DNA from: a virus
Virus record (IMG/VR): IMGVR_UViG_3300035670_000294
Span: 1 to 51,845 of that record
Length of the DNA: 51,845 bases
Strand: one strand, 5' to 3'
A program made the translations under genes and the position numbers. Positions 49,289-51,845 of this stretch are shown here, one piece after another (the first letter of the stretch is position 1; each line of letters starts with the position of its first letter). The notes beneath the pieces are model-generated. The model did no database searches. It was given only the letters and a program-made list of their open reading frames with translations, and had not been told where the DNA came from.

Positions 49289-49465
49289 TTACTCGCCCCT
49301 TGTCTCATAATCAAATAGCATCATCATCAAATCATTAATTTCATCTTTGATGTAATCAATTATATTATCTTTATTGACACTATCACTTCTTTCCACGTCA
49401 ACCCATTCAAGAAGGGAATTGTTATGAAAGGCTTTCATTGATTGAATCATACTGTTTTTATCCAC
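49289..49465 (-). CDS. 58-aa acidic helical protein
   Basis: GTG start in GTGAAATAACGTGG; its TAA is shared with the next start context. Composition recalls the two neighbouring paralogues (Asp/Glu/Ile-rich helix). Unknown. Confidence 0.45.
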   Translation of the reverse strand: MDKNSMIQSMKAFHNNSLLEWVDVERSDSVNKDNIIDYIKDEINDLMMMLFDYETRGE

Positions 49466-49471
49466 GTTATT

Positions 49472-49750
49472 TCACTCCTCAGTATAACACAATATTATTT
49501 TGACACTTGCATTAACTGAATACAATTGAATATTTTCGCTACAATGTATAATTCCTATTATTATTCCAATTGCATGATATATGTATTCTTTGTTTATATA
49601 CTCATGTACTAATTTAATTGTGTAGCTTCTCCCATCTTTTAAAGTAGCGACTAAATATAATTTATTGTACTTTTTGTTTTCTATGGGTGTTTTTATATCT
49701 AATCCAACTACAACACCATTTATAATCTCAGTTATAATTTTTTCTTCCAC
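49472..49750 (-). CDS. 92-aa protein, possible paralogue of 22938-23225
   Basis: The GTG at 49750 in GAAGAAATAACGTGG is preferred over longer readings. Beta-rich with YHAIGIIIGIIHCS near the middle, which lines up with YYVIGIAIGKLSIL in the 22938-23225 protein. Function unknown. Confidence 0.5.
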   Translation of the reverse strand: MEEKIITEIINGVVVGLDIKTPIENKKYNKLYLVATLKDGRSYTIKLVHEYINKEYIYHAIGIIIGIIHCSENIQLYSVNASVKIILCYTEE

Positions 49751-49751
49751 G

Positions 49752-49907
49752 TTATTTCTTCCTCTCATCAATTAGTTTATTAATTAAAATTTCTTTTGCT
49801 TTCTCAGAATCGTCTGCAAACACAGTTATAAGACCCCGCCCTTCAATATAAAAAAGATAGTCATTGTCTTTCTTGGATTCGATAAGTTTATCTAATTTTT
49901 CAAGCAT
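49752..49907 (-). CDS. 51-aa protein
   Basis: Starts at the ATG overlapping the end of the previous gene. Small alpha/beta protein with LFYIEGRGLITVFADDSEKA, a ferredoxin-like or host-factor-like strand-helix arrangement. Not recognised. Confidence 0.45.
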   Translation of the reverse strand: MLEKLDKLIESKKDNDYLFYIEGRGLITVFADDSEKAKEILINKLIDERKK

Positions 49908-50244
49908 TATTAACTTCCCTATTTCTAGATTCATTTTGGAAAATTTCATTTCTTATATTCACTAACTCAATACTAACCTTTGCCAACTCTTCAATCCATT
50001 GTACTGAATTTTCATTCTGTCTTTTGGCTCTTTTATGAACTTCTTTTTCTTTATCTACTATTTCTTTTATCTCTTTCGATAGATTATGGTCAAGGATGTT
50101 TTCATAACTTTTCATTGCATCTATTGCCTTCTTCCTAAGCAATAATAATTCTTGATAAGGTCTATCATCTAACAAGGCTTTTAATTCCTTGTACCTTTTT
50201 TCAAACTTAGTTTCTAATTCTCTTAATGTCTCTGTCGATAGCAT
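49900..50244 (-). CDS. 114-aa coiled-coil protein
   Basis: Entirely helical, Lys/Glu-rich. First gene after the tail-chaperone terminator, with a GGGGG site 11 bases upstream. Unknown function. Confidence 0.5.
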   Translation of the reverse strand: MLSTETLRELETKFEKRYKELKALLDDRPYQELLLLRKKAIDAMKSYENILDHNLSKEIKEIVDKEKEVHKRAKRQNENSVQWIEELAKVSIELVNIRNEIFQNESRNREVNNA

Positions 50245-50247
50245 AAA

Positions 50248-50293
50248 TAAATAAACCCCCTTGACAATCTAATGAGTAGATTATCGGCAGGGA
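50248..50293 (-). terminator. Terminator after the tail chaperone genes
   Basis: Minus strand: CCCTGCCGATAATCTA, CTCAT loop, TAGATTGTCAAGGGGG, followed by TTTATTTATTT. It lies just past the stop at 50299 and would end the head-tail transcript before the accessory genes. Confidence 0.6.
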
Positions 50294-50298
50294 GTGTA

Positions 50299-50628
50299 CT
50301 ATTCTTTATTACTATTTTTAATTGACGCTTGAATACTTGCAACACGCTTGCATAACGTGTCGTAAATATCAAAGTCCATAGATTTTAAATCAGCATAGGT
50401 AAAGCCCCCATTTGTAATGTCCATAATTCCAATAGCTTCATCTATCAAAGTTTCTTCATCAAAGTCGATGTACTGAAGCCAATGCAACACGTCATCTAAT
50501 ATCCCTAAAGGTTTAGTCCAATTGTAGCTCTGACTTTCTTCGTCTATTGTAATACTGAGGTCAGAGCGTAAGCGAAAAAACTTGCAAAAGCAGAAAAGTT
50601 CTTCCATTCCTTTCCACAGTTTGGACAT
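50299..50628 (-). CDS. Second tail chaperone frame (GT-like extension)
   Basis: An ORF overlapping the 3' end of the first chaperone by 85 bp in the -1 frame. As in lambda G/GT it is probably translated mainly as a fusion after frameshifting at 50574-50580, which would add 91 aa to residue 250 of the first frame. Its own ATG at 50628 is possible. The C-terminal part is acidic and helical. Confidence 0.6.
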   Translation of the reverse strand: MSKLWKGMEELFCFCKFFRLRSDLSITIDEESQSYNWTKPLGILDDVLHWLQYIDFDEETLIDEAIGIMDITNGGFTYADLKSMDFDIYDTLCKRVASIQASIKNSNKE

Positions 50629-51323
50629 TCCAAATCTATATACGGTTGTATGCCATAGGCTCTTAAACCAACAGTGATTTTATTAAAAGTCCTATAGTCC
50701 TCAAAGTTTAGTACATTGATTTTATACCTATTGATTATTTGCTCACTGGTTAAATCAGCATAGATTAATCCGTCAACTTCTTTCAATAAGGAGATGTATA
50801 ACGTCTTTAATTTATCATCGTCTTTCATGGAAGACTTTGCATTTTCAATAATATTAATCATGTCACCTAAAGTAGGTTGTCGAAATGTGTACTTACTCAG
50901 TAAAGCAATTTCTTCTCCATTTGACGTTATGTGATTTGCTTCCAAGTCATTGAGTTTTAAAACAATGTCCGGGCTTTCATCTTCTCCGAGATACTTGATT
51001 TCAAAATCTGTGTACTTAGGTCTTGATAACGTGTCGGAGTCATGGATTACAACACCCCCACAGCCTATCCTAGGGCAGCTATAAAGCCCGTCAACTTCCA
51101 TAGGCAAATCATATTTACGGAAAGCCTCTAAGACAATCACCTCGACATCAAGAATGGGTAAAGCCAGAATTTCTTCAGGCTTTAAATTAGTACATCCTTT
51201 GATTATCGGCATGCTGGCACTAAACACCTTGCCAGCTCTCGCGTCATTTGAAACCTTTAGAATGGTATTCGTGTCGGGTTTTTTTACTTCAATTGAAGTT
51301 TTAGAAATAGGAAGTCGAATCAT
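50544..51323 (-). CDS. Tail assembly chaperone (G-like), complete copy
   Basis: 259 aa between tail tube and tape measure. It carries two metal-binding-like patterns (SCPRIGCGGVV at about 81 and ECPNCGKEW at about 230), as in myovirus chaperones related to T4 gp26/gp51-type proteins. The slippery T TTT TTC lies ten codons before its stop, giving a long G-GT-like product of 341 aa. It should coat tape measure during tail assembly. Confidence 0.65.
   Translation of the reverse strand: MIRLPISKTSIEVKKPDTNTILKVSNDARAGKVFSASMPIIKGCTNLKPEEILALPILDVEVIVLEAFRKYDLPMEVDGLYSCPRIGCGGVVIHDSDTLSRPKYTDFEIKYLGEDESPDIVLKLNDLEANHITSNGEEIALLSKYTFRQPTLGDMINIIENAKSSMKDDDKLKTLYISLLKEVDGLIYADLTSEQIINRYKINVLNFEDYRTFNKITVGLRAYGIQPYIDLECPNCGKEWKNFSAFASFFAYALTSVLQ
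50574..50580 (-). other. Candidate programmed -1 frameshift site
   Basis: On the minus strand the heptamer T TTT TTC is in the zero frame of the chaperone gene (250 codons from its ATG) and fits X XXY YYZ exactly. A -1 shift enters the frame of 50299-50628. Confidence 0.6.
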
Positions 51324-51326
51324 CTT

Positions 51327-51758
51327 TTAAGTTCCTATAGGTTCAACCCGATATTCGTACACTGCAAGTTTGAAATTCAAGAACGCCTTGTCCCTTGCAC
51401 CTTCATCAAAAGCAGGATATAAAACGTCAAGAAGTTCGCACATTCCAAAAATCTCACGCATATAAGCATTAAGAATATTCCCCGTCTTGTCAGTTCGATA
51501 GAGTACAACGTCTCTGTCTCTCTTTTCGTTTTCCCACTGTCTAATATAGCTTATCATCTGGCTATTTCTTTTTATAAGATAAACCAATTCCAAACCTTTG
51601 ATTTTTTTATTATCACTGCCAATAGTTCTTATATAGCCATTTTCAGCGACATCTATTGAAGGGTTTTCATAGCCCGTCTCATTGTGAGTCAAAAGACCCG
51701 GTAAAACCTTGCCAGCTATTTCTATAATACTTACACTTGATATAGCATTTCTTTGCAC
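51327..51758 (-). CDS. Tail tube protein (right-end allele)
   Basis: 143 aa, 8 residues different from the left allele at 727-1158. GTG start in the AAATAACGTG context. See that entry for the role. The start of the sheath's C-terminal coding part follows at 51771-51845. Confidence 0.7.
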   Translation of the reverse strand: MQRNAISSVSIIEIAGKVLPGLLTHNETGYENPSIDVAENGYIRTIGSDNKKIKGLELVYLIKRNSQMISYIRQWENEKRDRDVVLYRTDKTGNILNAYMREIFGMCELLDVLYPAFDEGARDKAFLNFKLAVYEYRVEPIGT

Positions 51759-51770
51759 GTTATTTTTCTC

Positions 51771-51845
51771 CTTCTAAATTACACAGGGATTGAAACAGGA
51801 GTCATTGTACCAACTCCGATTGCAAGGGATTCTAATAAAGGATTA
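51771..51845 (-). CDS. Tail sheath C-terminal fragment cut by the window edge
   Basis: The last codons and stop of the sheath gene, identical to the corresponding bases of the full gene at 1179-2969. Present only because the contig overlaps itself. Confidence 0.8.

Larger units (their letters stand above)
50601..51845. repeat. End overlap with positions 1-1245
   Basis: No indels over 1,245 bp. About 81 substitutions, all within 100-1134 of the left copy; the first 99 and last 111 bases are identical. This joins the two ends as a circle of 50,600 bp with two alleles of the chaperone-tube segment. Confidence 0.85.

Overview
The window is the genome of a contractile-tailed (myovirus-type) tailed phage of low GC content. 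Head, neck, tail and baseplate modules are all present. There are no rRNA genes, no housekeeping genes and no integrase. Positions 1-1245 and 50601-51845 align without an indel at a constant offset of 50,600, at about 93% identity. The unit is therefore best read as a circular or circularly permuted genome of about 50.6 kb that the contig runs around once with a small overlap. The host is not shown. Typical sigma70 promoters, Shine-Dalgarno (SD) sites, a lipobox-bearing protein and AT-rich codons suggest a low-GC diderm bacterium. A spirochaete such as Leptospira is one possibility, but no marker gene proves it.

Read along the minus strand, the late region runs from terminase small subunit (20450) through large terminase, portal, MuF-like protein, prohead protease, scaffold-like protein, major capsid protein with an inserted Ig/FN3-like domain, connector and neck proteins, tail sheath and tail tube. 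It continues through the junction into the tail chaperone pair (51323-50299, with a candidate -1 frameshift) and then to tape measure (45864), tube adaptor, LysM-type protein, hub, spike, gp25, baseplate J, tail protein I, fibre-like protein and an SGNH-type lipoprotein (35900). Between 35.9 and 20.5 kb, also on the minus strand, lie early and middle genes: dCTP deaminase, a DUF559-like nuclease, many small proteins, a Gp157-like protein, an SSB-like protein with an acidic tail, a large helicase-like protein, an FtsK-gamma-like winged helix, a C39-like peptidase, a DNA methyltransferase-like protein, a membrane protein with a C-terminal HTH, and a small HTH regulator.

Two accessory islands interrupt the late order. 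One (11.5-14.5 kb) holds a T5orf172/GIY-YIG nuclease and a plus-strand virion-type protein behind an attenuator-like hairpin. The other (45.9-50.3 kb) holds a plus-strand cluster with two PD-(D/E)XK-type nucleases, possible spanin-like membrane proteins and a tRNA-Glu, followed by a run of tiny minus-strand genes.

The most unusual content is regulatory. Five small single-gene cassettes and the tRNA share a very similar promoter (TTGACA, 16-nt spacer, -10). In the five cassettes a near-palindrome of the TTTGGTA-TACCAAA type lies just upstream; a perfect copy covers the -10 of a gene beside the HTH regulator. Three long intergenic gaps each carry a copy of one undescribed non-coding element. 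A 42-bp leader is repeated perfectly in front of two operons. Several late genes have promoters whose predicted transcription start falls on or next to the ATG. Many genes start at GTG in an AAATAACGTG context. GATC occurs only five times in the whole window.
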